NCBI RefSeq assembly: GCF_022699665.1
Contig: NZ_JALDNB010000009.1
Location: 149,627-213,626 of the forward strand
Reading direction: 5' to 3'
Length of the DNA stretch: 64,000 bases
Source: Chryseobacterium aahli
GTDB taxonomy: Bacteria > Bacteroidota > Bacteroidia > Flavobacteriales > Weeksellaceae
Shown here: piece by piece, positions 52,056 through 60,965 of the stretch
Numbering within the stretch: the first letter of the stretch is position 1
Layout: each line of letters starts with the position of its first letter
Notes under the pieces: model-generated
The model's database searches: none
What the model was told of the DNA's origin: nothing
What the model saw: the letters and a program-made list of their open reading frames with translations, nothing else
Made by a program: the position numbers and the translations under genes

Positions 52056-52700
52056 TTAATCAACATTCCACTCTTTATAAAACTGGTCGAGAAAACTAAG
52101 CATAAATTGATGTCTTTCTTCGGCTATTTTTTTACCTTCTTCAGTATTCATCAAATCTTTTAACAGCAACAGTTTTTCATAAAAATGATTAATGGTCGTA
52201 CCGTCTGATTTTTTGTATTCATCTTTTGACATATTCAATTTTGGCTCAATATCCGGATGATACATCAGGTTATTTTTAAAACCTCCGAAATTGAATGTTC
52301 TCGCAACACCAATAGCTCCGATGGCATCAATACGATCTGCATCTTGTACAATTTTAAGTTCAATGGGTAAATCTTTTGGAACTTCTTCTCTATTTTTAAA
52401 AGAAATATTCTGAATGATAAACAAAACCTGCTGAATAATCTCCTCCTCTACATTTTGGCTTTCAAGAAACTCTCTTGATATTTTTAAGGCTAAAGTTTCG
52501 TCACCGTTATGAAATTTCGGATCTGCAATATCATGTAATAACGCAGAAAGTTCAACAACATTTTGGTTACAATTTTCAGTTTGTGCAATCTTTTTTGAAA
52601 GTTTCCAGACTCTTTCAATGTGAAACCAATCGTGCCCTGCTTCTGCGCCTTCTAGTTTTTCTTTTACGAATTGTACTGTGCTTTGGATGATGTTGTTCAT
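52056..52700 (-). CDS. HD-domain phosphohydrolase
   Basis: A 214-aa metal-dependent phosphohydrolase of the HD superfamily, YedJ-like. His23/His27 (GHDWFHIERVWKLS), the HD pair His56-Asp57 (LLHDIADPKF), and the distal Asp region (VQDADRIDAIGAIGVARTF) are all present. The substrate, possibly a nucleotide, is unknown. Length matches the YedJ group. It lies downstream of the alpha/beta hydrolase gene, separated by a repeat-like segment at 52733-52795. Confidence 0.92.
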   Translation of the reverse strand: MNNIIQSTVQFVKEKLEGAEAGHDWFHIERVWKLSKKIAQTENCNQNVVELSALLHDIADPKFHNGDETLALKISREFLESQNVEEEIIQQVLFIIQNISFKNREEVPKDLPIELKIVQDADRIDAIGAIGVARTFNFGGFKNNLMYHPDIEPKLNMSKDEYKKSDGTTINHFYEKLLLLKDLMNTEEGKKIAEERHQFMLSFLDQFYKEWNVD

Positions 52701-52732
52701 TTTTATTTTTTGATTTAATCTTGCTTATTTAA

Positions 52733-52795
52733 CCACCCCGTCAAAAATTCTTTGAATTTTCGCCACCCCTCCAGAGGAGGGGAATTTTTTGCTAC
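52733..52795. repeat. Intergenic repeat-like element with two hairpins
   Basis: The first hairpin is CAAAAATTC-TTTGAATTTT and the second CCCCTCC-AGA-GGAGGGG followed by AATTTTTT. The sequence CCACCCC ... CCACCCCTCC is of a kind that recurs between genes in Flavobacteriia. It may also act as a terminator in the plus direction, although the flanking genes are on the minus strand. Confidence 0.5.
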
Positions 52796-52801
52796 GTTTT
52801 A

Positions 52802-53641
52802 TTATTGAATTTCGGTTAAAATAATTTTCCAAAGATTTTTATTATAACTTCTGAAAAAATTGATGTGTCCTATTTCACCTTTTTCAGATTCTGAAGTTTT
52901 AATCAGTCTGTACGTTGGCTTCAGATTCGGATATGTATCATTTAATAATGATTTCACCCCTTTTTCCGTTAACCATGCGTCATCTTCAGCCTGAATGACG
53001 AAAACTTTTTGATTTAAATCTTTTGAAAAATCATCCGTTTTAAGCAATAATTTATTGGTGGATTTCTTGTTCAAAATTAAGATTCTCCAGTCATAAGCGC
53101 AATTTTTTGGCAGACTTTCTCCAAGTCCGAACCAATGTGCTGGAAAATAACCGAATAGTTCAGTGAATACAGGCTGTGCAATTCCGAATCCTAAAACAGC
53201 TTCAATTTTCGTCCGCCATTTTAGATTCCCGACGAATGCATTTTGAGTTCCAACAAAGAAAAATTCGTCAAATATTTCAGAGTCTTTGTTCATCCCGAGA
53301 ATCAAAGCACCAACCGAATGTCCTAGACAAAATTTCTTGTAATCCGGAAAGTTATTTAGAATAAATTGCGTCAATGTTTTGTAATCTTTACTTCCCCAAA
53401 TTCTCATGGATGCATTAAAGTTTCTCATCTTTTGAGGCTTTGAAAGACCAATTCCTCTGTAATCGTAAGTGATAACGGTAAAACCTTTTGAAGCAAAAAA
53501 CTGTGCAAATGAGAAATAAATCTGCTGCTTCACACCGGTCGCCGAGTTAATCAATAAAAGTTGATGATTGCTTTTTTCAGGTTTAAAAAGATGGGCGGCA
53601 AGTTGAATTCCGTCATCAGTTTGGAGAAGCAGTTTTTCCAT
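52802..53641 (-). CDS. Alpha/beta hydrolase
   Basis: A 279-aa cytoplasmic serine hydrolase. The nucleophile elbow is GHSVGALIL (Ser about residue 109). The start LLQTDDGIQLAAHLFKPE and TYDYRGIGLSKPQK are typical, and a late VIQAEDDAWLTEKGV holds the acidic residue. The final His is likely in GEIGHINFF. The substrate is unknown. It is downstream of the ribokinase-like gene, with a hairpin between them. Confidence 0.88.
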   Translation of the reverse strand: MEKLLLQTDDGIQLAAHLFKPEKSNHQLLLINSATGVKQQIYFSFAQFFASKGFTVITYDYRGIGLSKPQKMRNFNASMRIWGSKDYKTLTQFILNNFPDYKKFCLGHSVGALILGMNKDSEIFDEFFFVGTQNAFVGNLKWRTKIEAVLGFGIAQPVFTELFGYFPAHWFGLGESLPKNCAYDWRILILNKKSTNKLLLKTDDFSKDLNQKVFVIQAEDDAWLTEKGVKSLLNDTYPNLKPTYRLIKTSESEKGEIGHINFFRSYNKNLWKIILTEIQ

Positions 53642-53652
53642 AGGATTACAAT

Positions 53653-53685
53653 AAAATATCCACTGTCAAAAGTGGATATTTTTAT
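53653..53685 (-). terminator. Terminator between the ribokinase-like and hydrolase genes
   Basis: aaatatccact and agtggatattt pair perfectly around a 6-base loop. On the minus strand it lies 47 nt after the ribokinase-like gene and is followed by a T-rich tract. Confidence 0.7.
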
Positions 53686-53731
53686 GCTGAAATTTAATTG
53701 ATTTTCGAAATTTCGATATGCGGTAAATAAT

Positions 53732-54622
53732 TTACTTCAATATTTCTGAAAGCTTTGGAAGTGCTGTCTGGGCACCTCTCCCCAATGAAACTTTTGAAGA
53801 AACCTCATTTCCGAATTTCACGCATTCTTCAATTGAATTTCCATGACATAGTGCGATGGAAAAACCCGATGTAAATGCATCGCCCATTCCCATTTTGTAG
53901 ACCATGTTTTCGTCTTCGTTTCTGAAATATTTCATTTCTGTACCATCAAAATATATGGTTGAATTGGTTTCGTCACGAATGAAAACTTTATTAAAATACT
54001 TTTTGAGGACTTTCTCTTTTTGATCTTCACCGAAAATGATTTCAAGCTCGTTGCTTTTAGCTACAATAAAATCAACATTTTCAATTACTTCATTGCTTAA
54101 AGGTCTTCCGGGAGAGGCATATAAACCTATCAATTTGCCATAGCTTTTCGCTTTTTTAATGGTAAACTCTACAACATCCATCGGAATTTCCAATTGCAAA
54201 AGAACCATGTCTGAGGCGTAGATATATTTATCGGCTTCTTCTACATTCTGAGTTGTCAGATATTTATTTGCTGCCGGAACGACTACAATCGCAGCATCTC
54301 CATCAGAGCTTGTAACGTAAGCTGTGCCTGTAGAGTCTTTGTCTGTTTCTGTTACAAAACCAACATTCACGTTTTCACCGACAAGATTTCTCATGATTTG
54401 CTGTCCGAGCGGGTCAAGGCCCACACAACCAATGAAATAAACACTAGCACCCAATCTCGCAGTTCCAACTGCCTGATTTGCGCCTTTTCCGCCAAAATAA
54501 TTATCGCAATGACTTGCCATCACCGTTTCATTGGATGATGGTATTTTTTCGGTATATAGAACCAAATCTAGTGAGCAACTTCCAACCACAATGATTTTGG
54601 GTTGTGTTGAAGAAAAATTCAT
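53732..54622 (-). CDS. Ribokinase-like PfkB-family sugar kinase
   Basis: A 296-aa kinase of the PfkB family, closest in pattern to ribokinase. PfkB signature 1 is FGGKGANQAVGTARLGA (residues 43-59) and signature 2 is GMGDAFTSGF with catalytic Asp248; the first Ala of the usual GAGD is a Met. The N-terminal IIVVGSCSLDLVLYTEKIPS is typical. The likely reaction is ribose to ribose-5-phosphate, but no ribose transporter or regulator gene is nearby, so the substrate is uncertain. Confidence 0.88.
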   Translation of the reverse strand: MNFSSTQPKIIVVGSCSLDLVLYTEKIPSSNETVMASHCDNYFGGKGANQAVGTARLGASVYFIGCVGLDPLGQQIMRNLVGENVNVGFVTETDKDSTGTAYVTSSDGDAAIVVVPAANKYLTTQNVEEADKYIYASDMVLLQLEIPMDVVEFTIKKAKSYGKLIGLYASPGRPLSNEVIENVDFIVAKSNELEIIFGEDQKEKVLKKYFNKVFIRDETNSTIYFDGTEMKYFRNEDENMVYKMGMGDAFTSGFSIALCHGNSIEECVKFGNEVSSKVSLGRGAQTALPKLSEILK

Positions 54623-54760
54623 ATTTTGTAATTTTAGCTTACAGTAAATTTAAACAACTTACTGTTACAAAAAATAAAAATTTTAAATCTTGATTAAATT
54701 AAATCAAATTTAACTTTTAGTCGTATGAATTAATTTATTCGAATCGAGCTTTAAAGCCTT

Positions 54761-55402
54761 TTAATTTACCAAAATTTCAATAAATTCAGTTACGATTTTA
54801 ACAGACGTATTTTCTTTATCATAACCTACATAACTTGCGTAAAAGCCTTCACCATAACCAGTTTCGAAACCAAAAATTGTTCCCGGAAGGTCTTCTGAGG
54901 GTTTTAGAAATGCATACTGATCTATTGCTCCTTTTTCGTCAAAAAAATGCTCATGGAAAAACTCTTCGTAAATTCCCATAAAATCATCTCCTTTTCTATG
55001 ATATAATTTTTGTTCTAAATCATTAAGACTTTTCTGCGTTTCTACATCCATAAAGCAGCCCATTCCGCTTTCTACGGGATAACCAAAAACTTCACCTTCG
55101 GCTAAATCTTTGATGTTCTGACTTTCGGTTGTCGCTAATTTCCAAGATGTTATTTCGGAATCGCTGAAGACAATTTCAGCATAAGCCACGCAATTGCTTT
55201 CTCTTTCTTTATGAAGTAAAACAGCAAAGTCACCTTTAGGAAAAACATTGGTGAAAGCCTGCATATCATTTGTAATCAAAGGATCGCATGCAACCAGTTT
55301 TCCGGTTGCAAGGTATATTTTTCCCACATCAAAACTTTCGAGCAACGGACTTTCTACGAAGTTTTTTGAGAATAATTTTTGTATGTTTTCTAGGTGTTGC
55401 AT
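54761..55402 (-). CDS. DUF4241 family protein
   Basis: A 213-aa acidic protein that fits the DUF4241 family, with TGKLVACDPLI, GDFAVLLHKERESNCVAYAE and ESGMGCFMDVETQKSLNDLE. The C terminus GFETGYGEGFYASYVGYD is also typical. There is no signal peptide. Family members often occur near contact-dependent or toxin-immunity genes, but nothing here supports that role. Function unknown. It lies 67 nt upstream, in transcription direction, of nothing closely linked. Confidence 0.85.
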   Translation of the reverse strand: MQHLENIQKLFSKNFVESPLLESFDVGKIYLATGKLVACDPLITNDMQAFTNVFPKGDFAVLLHKERESNCVAYAEIVFSDSEITSWKLATTESQNIKDLAEGEVFGYPVESGMGCFMDVETQKSLNDLEQKLYHRKGDDFMGIYEEFFHEHFFDEKGAIDQYAFLKPSEDLPGTIFGFETGYGEGFYASYVGYDKENTSVKIVTEFIEILVN

Positions 55403-55469
55403 TTTAATTTTTTAGGTTAAGGGTGAGGTAAAGATTAAGATTTATATCAGTCTAATTCTTGACCTTTAA

Positions 55470-56084
55470 TTACCAATTGCTTTCGTCAGAATAAATTTTA
55501 AATAAACCTTCTCTGTATGGTTTATTTATTTGTTGAATTCTATGTTGTAGAATTTCCCAACTTTCATCTGAATAAGATTGCAAAACATCTTTGAGTTCTA
55601 TCTCATTATTATTTACATATTCTACCGGAACCGGAAAAAAATCATCCCAATGAGTAGTAGTATTATCGGAGCCTTGATATAAGGCAACAGTACTTATTCT
55701 ATCATTTAATTTTCCTTTCCCTTTGTAAGATATAATTTTCACAACAGGATACTTTCCTCCGAATCCTATGGAAAGATCTGTGGTAACTGCAATGAGTTTT
55801 GGTTTATCTGAAATAATAATTCCGCCGTTTGAATCTCCGTGTGCAAAATGTTCTTTTTTTCTTCTCCAATAAAAAATATTTATTGCTAAAAAAATAAGAA
55901 AAGCAAATCCACCCCAAATTAATGAGACATCAAGAGCAAATGCAATCGAAGCCAATAGAGCAATTAATAATAAAATAGGTGTATGAAAATGTTTCATCAA
56001 AACCAAAGGCATAACTTTTACTCTACCTGGATTTGAAGCAACAGTATTGCTATTTAATGTAAAAATTTCTCTATCGTCTTCCAT
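55470..56084 (-). CDS. Membrane protein of unknown function (possibly DUF3239)
   Basis: A 204-aa protein with two close membrane helices (about residues 35-72: TPILLLIALLASIAFALDV, then IWGGFAFLIFLAINIFYW). A soluble C-terminal domain with strands follows (KLIAVTTDLSIGFGGKYPVV, then VPVEYVNNNEIELKDVLQSY). The DUF3239 name is a tentative memory of the pattern. It lies 26 nt downstream of valS and may be co-transcribed with it. Confidence 0.75.
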   Translation of the reverse strand: MEDDREIFTLNSNTVASNPGRVKVMPLVLMKHFHTPILLLIALLASIAFALDVSLIWGGFAFLIFLAINIFYWRRKKEHFAHGDSNGGIIISDKPKLIAVTTDLSIGFGGKYPVVKIISYKGKGKLNDRISTVALYQGSDNTTTHWDDFFPVPVEYVNNNEIELKDVLQSYSDESWEILQHRIQQINKPYREGLFKIYSDESNW

Positions 56085-56110
56085 ATTATAAAAGTTTGTT
56101 TAAAAGACTT

Positions 56111-58726
56111 TTATAAACTTTTCAGCTTTTCTTCTAAAATCGCAATCTTATCCTGCGCATCTTTTTGTTTTTTGCGTTCAACTTCTACCACTTCTGGTTT
56201 TGCGTTGGCAACAAATTTTTCGTTAGAAAGCTTTTTATCAACAGAGATTAAAAATCCTTTCAGATATTTTACTTCTTCTTCTGTCTTCTTTTTTTCTTCT
56301 TCTAAATCTAATTTTTCGCTTAACGGAATCGAAATTTCAGTAGATCCTACCAAGAAAGTAAAGCTTGGTTTATCCGTTTTTTCACCAAAGTGAATTTCAG
56401 AAATGCTTGCTAATTTTTTAACAACCGCTTCGTTTTCAAAATTCAAAGCATTTGTGTAAACTTCAACAGCTTCTCTTGGTGAAATTCCTTTTGTCTGACG
56501 GTAATTTCTTACTCCTGAAATGATTTCTTCTGCAGTTTCAAAGTTTTTAATGATATCTTCATTAAATTCTTCTGCTTTCTTTTGCTGAGCGATGACCAAA
56601 GCTTCTTCTGGTTTTCTTTCTGAAATCAACTGCCACAATTCTTCTGACAAGAATGGCATAAACGGATGCAGAAGTTTCATTAATTCTTCGAAGAAAACAA
56701 TCGTCTGATCGTACACTTCTTTCGAAATTCCTTCTCCGTAATTTGGTTTAATCGCTTCAAGATACCATCCACAGAAATCGTCTTTCACCAATTTTTGAAT
56801 CAAATGCAAGGCATCAGAAATTCTGAATTTATCAAATTGATCATTGATTTCAGAAATCGATTTATTCAACTGATTTTCAAACCATTCAATCGCCTGAATA
56901 TCTGACGCAATGAGTGGCTTATCTTCTTTATTCCAGTTTTGAGTCAGACGGAAAGCATTCCAGATCTTTGTCATGAAATTTCTTCCCTGAACCATCAAAT
57001 CTTCATCAAACAGCAAGTCGTTTCCTGCAGCCGAACTCAATAAACTTCCAACACGTACCCCATCTGCACCATACTGAGAAATTAAATCTAAAGGATCAGG
57101 TGAATTCCCCAATTGCTTAGACATCTTTCTTCTCTGTTTATCTCTTACAATCCCTGTAAAATAAACATTTTTAAAAGGAACTTCACCTTTAAATTCTAAC
57201 CCGGCCATAATCATTCTGGCAACCCAGAAAAAGATAATATCTGGACCGGTTACCAAGTCTGAAGTCGGATAATAATAATTGATGTCTTTGTTATCAGAAT
57301 CAAGCAAACCATCGAAAACCGACATTGGCCACAACCATGACGAGAACCAAGTATCAAGAGCGTCTTCGTCTTGTTTTAGGTTAGCAATTGTTAGTTGATC
57401 GTTGCTTGTTTTTTGTTTTGCTAATATTAAGGCATCTTCAATGTTTTCTGCAACTACAAAATCATTTTCTCCATCACCATAGTAGAACGCAGGAATCTGC
57501 TGTCCCCACCAAAGCTGACGGGAAATATTCCAGTCACGGATGTTGTCCATCCAGTGTTTGTAGGTATTTTTAAACTTTTCAGGATAGAATTTCACTTCAT
57601 CATCCATCACAACATCTAATGCCGGTTTTGCGATATCAGACATTTTCAAGAACCACTGAACAGAAACTTTAGGTTCAATAACTGCACCTGTTCTTTCAGA
57701 AGTTCCTACTTTATTGACGTAATCTTCGGCTTTTAGTAAAAGATCATTTTCTTCTAATTCTTTTGCTATTTGCTTTCTTACATCAAATCTGTTTTTTCCG
57801 GCATAATGTAAACCGTGGTCATTCAAATTTCCGTCATCGTCCAAAGAATCAATCATTGGAAGATTGTGCTTTTGTCCGATTTCGTAATCGTTAATATCGT
57901 GAGCAGGAGTAATTTTCAAAGCTCCCGTTCCGAATTCAATATCAACATATTCGTCTTCAATAATCGGAATAATTCTGTTGACAATCGGCACAATAACGTT
58001 TTTACCTTTCAGATGAGCGTATCTCTCGTCATTTGGATTGATACAAACAGCAGTATCACCGAAAATAGTTTCAGGACGCGTAGTAGCAACAGAAAGAAAT
58101 TCTTCTGTACCTTCAATTTTATATTTAAGGAAATATAATTTCCCGTTTTGTTCTTTAAAGATTACTTCTTCGTCAGAAATATTGGTTTTTGCTTCAGGAT
58201 CCCAGTTCACCATTCTGTATCCTCTGTAGATAAGACCTTTGTTGTATAAATCAACAAAACTCTTAATTACCTGCTGAGACATTTTATCTTCCAAAGTAAA
58301 GCGGGTTCTGTCCCAATCACAAGAGCAACCTAGTTTTTTCAGCTGTTCAAGAATAGTTCCTCCGTATTTATCTGTCCAGTCCCAAGCGTGTTTCAAAAAT
58401 TCTTCACGGGTGATATCAGATTTATTGATTCCTTCAGACTTCAGTTTAGCAACAACTTTCGCTTCGGTAGCAATTGAAGCGTGGTCTGTTCCTGGAACCC
58501 AACAGGCATTGAAGCCCTGCATTCTTGCACGACGTACCAAAACATCTTGAATGGTGTTATTCAACATATGCCCCATGTGAAGAATTCCTGTGACGTTTGG
58601 CGGCGGAATTACGACCGTATACGGCGGCTTCTCGTTAGGTTCTGAGTGGAAATATTTGTTTTCCAGCCAGTAGTTGTACCATTTCTGTTCTGCTTCCTGT
58701 GGATTATACTTTTCTGAAATCTGCAT
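56111..58726 (-). CDS. valS: Valyl-tRNA synthetase
   Basis: An 871-aa class Ia synthetase charging tRNA-Val. The HIGH motif is in PNVTGILHMGHML and the KMSKS motif is RKMSKQLGNSPD. The CP1 editing domain lies between them. A C-terminal anticodon-binding domain and a coiled coil (about residues 808-870, with EEEKKKTEEEVKYL and KKQKDAQDKIAILEEK) complete it. Length is typical. It leads a short leftward unit with the membrane protein at 55470. Confidence 0.97.
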   Translation of the reverse strand: MQISEKYNPQEAEQKWYNYWLENKYFHSEPNEKPPYTVVIPPPNVTGILHMGHMLNNTIQDVLVRRARMQGFNACWVPGTDHASIATEAKVVAKLKSEGINKSDITREEFLKHAWDWTDKYGGTILEQLKKLGCSCDWDRTRFTLEDKMSQQVIKSFVDLYNKGLIYRGYRMVNWDPEAKTNISDEEVIFKEQNGKLYFLKYKIEGTEEFLSVATTRPETIFGDTAVCINPNDERYAHLKGKNVIVPIVNRIIPIIEDEYVDIEFGTGALKITPAHDINDYEIGQKHNLPMIDSLDDDGNLNDHGLHYAGKNRFDVRKQIAKELEENDLLLKAEDYVNKVGTSERTGAVIEPKVSVQWFLKMSDIAKPALDVVMDDEVKFYPEKFKNTYKHWMDNIRDWNISRQLWWGQQIPAFYYGDGENDFVVAENIEDALILAKQKTSNDQLTIANLKQDEDALDTWFSSWLWPMSVFDGLLDSDNKDINYYYPTSDLVTGPDIIFFWVARMIMAGLEFKGEVPFKNVYFTGIVRDKQRRKMSKQLGNSPDPLDLISQYGADGVRVGSLLSSAAGNDLLFDEDLMVQGRNFMTKIWNAFRLTQNWNKEDKPLIASDIQAIEWFENQLNKSISEINDQFDKFRISDALHLIQKLVKDDFCGWYLEAIKPNYGEGISKEVYDQTIVFFEELMKLLHPFMPFLSEELWQLISERKPEEALVIAQQKKAEEFNEDIIKNFETAEEIISGVRNYRQTKGISPREAVEVYTNALNFENEAVVKKLASISEIHFGEKTDKPSFTFLVGSTEISIPLSEKLDLEEEKKKTEEEVKYLKGFLISVDKKLSNEKFVANAKPEVVEVERKKQKDAQDKIAILEEKLKSL

Positions 58727-58804
58727 AAATTCTGGTTTCTTTATCTTATAATCTGCAAAAATAGTTTAAAGTAAAAAAATGTAAGCATTAATTAAAATAA
58801 TTTT

Positions 58805-58812
58805 TAACTTTG
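58805..58812 (+). promoter_or_regulatory. -7 element upstream of the DUF1573 gene
   Basis: TAACTTTG fits TAnnTTTG exactly. No clear TTG lies 19 nt upstream. Transcription from here would leave a leader of about 120 nt containing the hairpin at 58860-58906. Confidence 0.45.
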
Positions 58813-58859
58813 TTTCTCAAAATTTATCTAACAAACATATTAACATTCAGGAATATGAA

Positions 58860-58906
58860 ATCGCCAAGGTCGACTTGTGAAACAAGCACTAGTCAAAATA
58901 GGCGAT
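58860..58906 (+). promoter_or_regulatory. Structured leader hairpin before the DUF1573 gene
   Basis: ATCGCC (58860-58865) pairs with GGCGAT (58901-58906), and inside it CTTGT (58874-58878) pairs with ACAAG (58882-58886). The segment is more G+C-rich than its surroundings and lies 37 nt before the ATG. It may be a regulatory leader; no known riboswitch class is recognised. Confidence 0.4.
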
Positions 58907-58942
58907 AACATAAGACCTTAAAAATTTAATAAATATCTACTT

Positions 58943-59410
58943 ATGAAAACATTATTTGCAGGAATTGCATTATTCGGAACCATTGCTTTAGCATCTGCAC
59001 AAACAATTACATTCGACAAAACGACTTACGAATATGGTGCAATTAAACCAAATTCTGATGGTACAAGATTTTTTAATGTAACTAACACAGGTGATAAGCC
59101 TTTGATTATTTCAAACGTAAAACCATCTTGTGGATGTACGACTCCTGAATTTAGCCAAGACCCAATTTTACCAGGAAAATCTGCTAAAATCAAAGTAGGA
59201 TATGCTACAGCTAATGCAGGTCCTTTCAACAAAATGATTGAAGTATTTTCTAATGACCCTGTAAACAGCAGAAGTATCATCTACATCAAAGGTGATGTAA
59301 ACGCAAACGCTCCTGAACCTAAAGTTTTGACACCTGCTGAACAAAAGGCGGCTGCAAAAGCTGAAAAGAAAGCTGCTAAAACTGCTAAGAAAGTAGCTGC
59401 AAGAAACTAA
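58943..59410 (+). CDS. DUF1573 exported protein
   Basis: A 155-aa exported protein. The signal peptide is MKTLFAGIALFGTIALASAQ. One immunoglobulin-like DUF1573 domain follows, with the characteristic KPSCGCTTPEF (two cysteines) and INSNDP-like VFSNDPVNSRSIIYIKG. The C-terminal 30 residues are Lys/Ala-rich (KAAAKAEKKAAKTAKKVAA), probably helical and basic, which could bind the cell wall or LPS. Function unknown. It has a long leader with a hairpin and its own terminator. Confidence 0.92.
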   Translation: MKTLFAGIALFGTIALASAQTITFDKTTYEYGAIKPNSDGTRFFNVTNTGDKPLIISNVKPSCGCTTPEFSQDPILPGKSAKIKVGYATANAGPFNKMIEVFSNDPVNSRSIIYIKGDVNANAPEPKVLTPAEQKAAAKAEKKAAKTAKKVAARN

Positions 59411-59431
59411 TATTATTTTAAAATATTATTG

Positions 59432-59459
59432 AACCGTCTCACATGAGGCGGTTTTTTTG
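59432..59459 (+). terminator. Terminator after the DUF1573 gene
   Basis: aaccgtctc and gaggcggtt pair (one G-T wobble) around ACAT, followed by seven T. Confidence 0.82.
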
Positions 59460-59538
59460 TTATATTTATATAAGGTTAAATTATTAAATAATATCTTCAA
59501 TATTTGAATTCTAAAACTTTCACTTAAATTATTACAAT

Positions 59539-60408
59539 ATGGCAGACAATTTTTCAGATGATTTTATAATAAGGGACGAATTTTCAATAAAAAAAACTGA
59601 TACAGAATATAAAGGGAAACTTACTAAAGAGGAAGGTGTTCAGATCTTAATCCAAGAAAAAGAAAAACTTCGTGAGCTGCAGGAAAAACTGTATGCCGAT
59701 GGAAGTAAATGTCTTTTGGTTGTGCTCCAGGCAATGGATGCTGCAGGAAAAGACAGCTTGATTGAGCATGTTTTTGGCGGAGTAAATCCTCAAGGTTGTA
59801 ATGTGATGAGTTTTAAAACACCGAGCTCAAAAGAATATGCTCATGACTTTTTGTGGAGACATTATTTAGCTTTACCTCAAAAAGGAATGATTGGAATTTT
59901 CAACCGTTCTCATTATGAAAGTGTTTTGGTTTGTAAAGTACATCCTGAATATAATTTAAGCGAAAAAACCTGGGATTCTGTAAAGGATTTTGACAAAGAA
60001 TTCTGGAATAATCGTTACGAAAGTATTAGAAATTTTGAAAAACATTTGGCTCAAAACGGAACTACTATTATTAAAATTTTCCTTCATGTTTCGAAAGATG
60101 AACAAAAGAAAAGATTATTAGATAGAATCAACGAACAGGAAAAAAACTGGAAATTCTCTGCGGCAGATTTACCCGAAAGAGCTTTGTTTGATGAATACAT
60201 GAACTGCTACGAAACTGCAATTAACGAAACCTCAAAAGATGAAGCGCCTTGGTATGTGATTCCGGCTGACAATAAATGGTTTGCCAGATTATCTGCAATA
60301 CAAATCATTATTGATACTTTAGAAAAAATGGATTTGAAATATCCTACACTTTCAAAAGAAGATAAGGCTGGTTTGGATGAGGCTAAAAAGCAGTTGGAAA
60401 GTGAGTAA
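59539..60408 (+). CDS. PPK2-family polyphosphate kinase / nucleotide phosphotransferase
   Basis: A 289-aa P-loop kinase of the polyphosphate kinase 2 family, which phosphorylates nucleoside mono- or diphosphates with polyphosphate. The Walker A motif is AMDAAGKDSLIEHVFGG, the Walker B region is FNRSHYESVLV, and the lid lysines and arginines lie in SKDEQKKRLLDRINEQEKNW. Length suits the single-domain class. Which nucleotide it prefers (AMP or ADP) cannot be read with confidence. It is monocistronic and upstream of the convergent RNase P RNA gene. Confidence 0.92.
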   Translation: MADNFSDDFIIRDEFSIKKTDTEYKGKLTKEEGVQILIQEKEKLRELQEKLYADGSKCLLVVLQAMDAAGKDSLIEHVFGGVNPQGCNVMSFKTPSSKEYAHDFLWRHYLALPQKGMIGIFNRSHYESVLVCKVHPEYNLSEKTWDSVKDFDKEFWNNRYESIRNFEKHLAQNGTTIIKIFLHVSKDEQKKRLLDRINEQEKNWKFSAADLPERALFDEYMNCYETAINETSKDEAPWYVIPADNKWFARLSAIQIIIDTLEKMDLKYPTLSKEDKAGLDEAKKQLESE

Positions 60409-60494
60409 CCAATTGAATAAAATGCCATGAATGCATTAATAAGAATTGATATTTCTAAAAATATTATAGTGCATTTGTGGCATTCTAATAAAAA

Positions 60495-60824
60495 CCACGA
60501 GAAAATCTATAAGCCGGATTTTGTACCCCGAAAAATCGGGATGCCTGTTATTTATCTACGCTTTACATTGCTGCAAAACTTGAGCTGATTACCCCTCGGC
60601 TTTCAGGACGAGCCGCCCCTATTTTCATTGCTGAAAAGAACCGATATACTTATCATTGCACCACAAAGAGTTTACCTGGTTTCACTACAGCCGAACTGTA
60701 CCTGCTTTCTGTTGCACTTGTCCTATCCTCACGGATGACGGATGTTATCCGCTTTGCTGCTCTATGGTGTCCGGACTTTCCTATCCTTACCGAAGTAAGA
60801 ATCAACAAGCCGACTTTCTCGTGG
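60495..60824 (-). ncRNA. rnpB: RNase P RNA (class A-like)
   Basis: On the minus strand the RNA begins CCACGAGAAAGTCGG and ends ATTTTCTCGTGG, so both ends pair to form P1. The universally conserved core is clear: GGAAAGTCCGGACACCATAG near the 5' end and ACAAAATCCGGCTTATAG near the 3' end, the two halves of the P4 region. GGTAAACTC in the middle is also typical. The -7 box TATCTTTG (60835 to 60828) ends 4 nt before the proposed 5' end, which supports it. The gene-free stretch 60409-60965 holds this RNA and the promoter of the sigma factor gene. Confidence 0.96.
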
Positions 60825-60827
60825 GTG

Positions 60828-60835
60828 CAAAGATA
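60828..60835 (-). promoter_or_regulatory. -7 element of rnpB
   Basis: TATCTTTG on the minus strand matches TAnnTTTG and sits directly upstream of the RNase P RNA 5' end. The -33 half is not obvious. Confidence 0.6.
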
Positions 60836-60965
60836 ATTAAATCTAACAATGTATCGTTGTAACAATTTACCAATTAAAGAAATTCCAAATAATTTTTATA
60901 GTTACACTTTTAGATTATTAAATTGTTACATTATATTATTATCTTCGTGGCAATTATATATCGTT

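Noticed and set aside
60653..60865. Two open frames on opposite strands inside 60653-60865
   Set aside because: They lie within the RNase P RNA gene and are chance frames.
60849..60965. N-terminal extension of the ECF sigma factor
   Set aside because: It crosses a -7-like promoter box and has no resemblance to sigma region 1 or 2; TTG 60966 is preferred.
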